From the NCBI GenBank assembly GCA_900552975.1, contig UWSL01000028.1, positions 1-14,901 of the forward strand: a stretch of DNA of 14,901 nt, written 5' to 3'. Under the pieces are notes generated by a model, which saw nothing but the letters and a program-made list of their open reading frames with translations, ran no database searches and was not told the origin of the DNA. Source of the DNA: an uncultured Mycoplasmatota bacterium (GTDB taxonomy: Bacteria > Bacillota_I > Bacilli_A > RF39 > UBA660). The first letter of the stretch is position 1; each line of letters opens with the position of its first letter. Of this stretch, positions 14,231 to 14,901 are shown in pieces. A program made the position numbers and the translations under genes.

Positions 14231-14901
14231 ATGTTTAAATTATTTAAAAATTTAACTAAAAAAGAACTGCAAATTTGCCTGCTGCTGACACTTGCCTTAT
14301 GCGCTTTAGCGGCGGTGCCGCTTTTTGTAATGCCTGCGGACTGGCGTTTTACGGCAGCGCTTGCTGCGGCGCAGTTTTTACTGCTGCTGCCGCTGGTTTA
14401 TTATTCGCAGCCTGTTTTGCAAAGCGGCAGAAAAACTTTGTTCGGCGGCGTACCGGCAATGGAAGGGCTGGTGTTTGTTTGCTGCGTGGCTGGAATCATC
14501 AGCAGTGTAATTGTAAGCGTAAATGCGGTACACGGTTTTATCAGTGCCGCAGCGGCAGGTTTTGCACCGCTTGCCGTTTTACTGTTTACCGTTTTGATAA
14601 ATTGTTATTTTAAGCAAAACCGTTTAAATTTTACTGTTGCAGAGCATGATAACGGCATTACAGCCGATAAAACAGCGGCGTTTGTGTTGCCAGCGATATT
14701 TGCCCTTGCGCTTGCTGCGGCGTTAAGCTGGTGGTTTTACGGGCTTGGTGCGGCTGCTTCGTGGCAGGTTTTAAGCAGCGTGCTTATGGCAGCCGGGGCA
14801 GGTGCGTTTATGCTGGGTAATACTTTGCCGTATTATTTTGCCTTGCAGAATGCGCAAAACAAAAATTATTCGTTTGAAAACAAAAAAGCATTAAATAACA
14901 G
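14231..14901 (+). CDS. Degenerate P1B-type ATPase-like membrane protein (3' partial, chimeric start)
   Basis: The frame stays open for 223 codons to the window end, so the C-terminus is missing. Residues 1-12 (MFKLFKNLTKKE) use AT-rich codons like the neighbours and resemble the start of ABC exporters often encoded after marR. From residue 13 on, codon use is GC-rich. That part looks like the membrane core of a CopA-type heavy-metal ATPase. A first helix spans about 13-34. QFLLLLPLVYYSQPVLQSG (48-66) with KTLFGGVPAMEGL (68-80) matches the helix pair ending in the usual PNMDSL. A further helix (about 103-127) precedes ADKTAAFVLPAIF (145-157), which matches the ADK-FVP segment after the actuator domain. 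VLMAAGAGAFMLGNTLP (184-200) matches the VLVIACPCALGLATP helix, but with GAG for CPC. The actuator domain with TGE is absent. GGATAAG precedes the ATG. Ion pumping is unlikely. Similarity is by eye and the join may be artificial. Confidence 0.55.
   Translation, partial: MFKLFKNLTKKELQICLLLTLALCALAAVPLFVMPADWRFTAALAAAQFLLLLPLVYYSQPVLQSGRKTLFGGVPAMEGLVFVCCVAGIISSVIVSVNAVHGFISAAAAGFAPLAVLLFTVLINCYFKQNRLNFTVAEHDNGITADKTAAFVLPAIFALALAAALSWWFYGLGAAASWQVLSSVLMAAGAGAFMLGNTLPYYFALQNAQNKNYSFENKKALNN
14264..14901. other. Compositionally foreign segment (high GC)
   Basis: GC content rises abruptly to roughly one half at about 14264, against about a quarter in the preceding 14 kb. Third positions change from A/T to G/C (GCG, CTG, GGC, AGC, CCG). 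No integrase, inverted repeat or target duplication is visible at the boundary, and the segment runs off the window. Either an assembly chimera with another organism or a recent transfer would look like this. Confidence 0.8.

Noticed and set aside
14275..14613. A 112-codon forward frame from an ATG-like start in the GC-rich tail, rich in Cys, Ala and Gly
   Set aside because: It is a shadow of the in-phase frame that starts at 14231 with a ribosome site, stays open to the window end and encodes clear membrane helices.

Overview
The window looks like a piece of a very AT-rich Gram-positive (Firmicutes) genome, of the kind found in small-genome Bacilli related to Mollicutes. The grounds are overwhelming A/T at third codon positions, Shine-Dalgarno sites before most genes, U-tract terminators and a T-box leader in front of aspS. 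TGG is the Trp codon, and TGA ends two genes (one inside a terminator loop), so the standard bacterial code applies and not the Mycoplasma code. Every gene is on the + strand. The exact taxon cannot be fixed from the sequence alone.

Layout. 1-361 is the tail of an MscS-type mechanosensitive channel, followed by a terminator and a 270-base spacer with a possible 22-codon ORF and hairpins. 633-1589 is an HExxH metallopeptidase-like protein. 1679-4438 is a nucleotide and nucleic-acid housekeeping stretch: an NrnB-like DHH phosphoesterase fused to a Nudix hydrolase, a dNMP-kinase-like P-loop protein and MTA/SAH nucleosidase (mtnN). 4462-6511 is a promoter, an Asp-specific T-box leader and aspS, with a small unknown gene overlapping the aspS end. 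7134-12033 is a block of six envelope proteins: an anchored Cys-containing protein, a membrane-anchored L,D-transpeptidase with a Big2-like domain, a DUF3592-like protein, an anchored protein ending in an RPVINLKKS-type motif, and two small membrane proteins. 12085-13667 holds a HAD-family 5'-nucleotidase-like protein and an S66 LD-carboxypeptidase-like protein. 13726-14223 is a MarR regulator with its promoter and a palindromic operator placed over the expected transcription start.

The last ~630 bases differ sharply from the rest. From about 14265 the GC content rises from roughly a quarter to about half, and codon choice switches to GCG, CTG, GGC and AGC. The frame that starts at 14231, right after marR, stays open to the window end. 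Its first 12 codons look native; the rest reads as a degenerate P1B-type (CopA-like) ATPase membrane core with no actuator domain and GAG where the CPC metal-binding motif should be. The abrupt change inside one reading frame is best explained by a chimeric assembly join or by recent recombination, and this is the first thing to check.

How the genes fit together (inference): the nucleotide genes suggest salvage and clean-up of small nucleotides. The L,D-transpeptidase and the S66 peptidase would both act on the L,D bond of peptidoglycan tetrapeptides. marR probably represses itself and the gene just downstream. I see no complete mobile element, CRISPR array, rRNA or tRNA.
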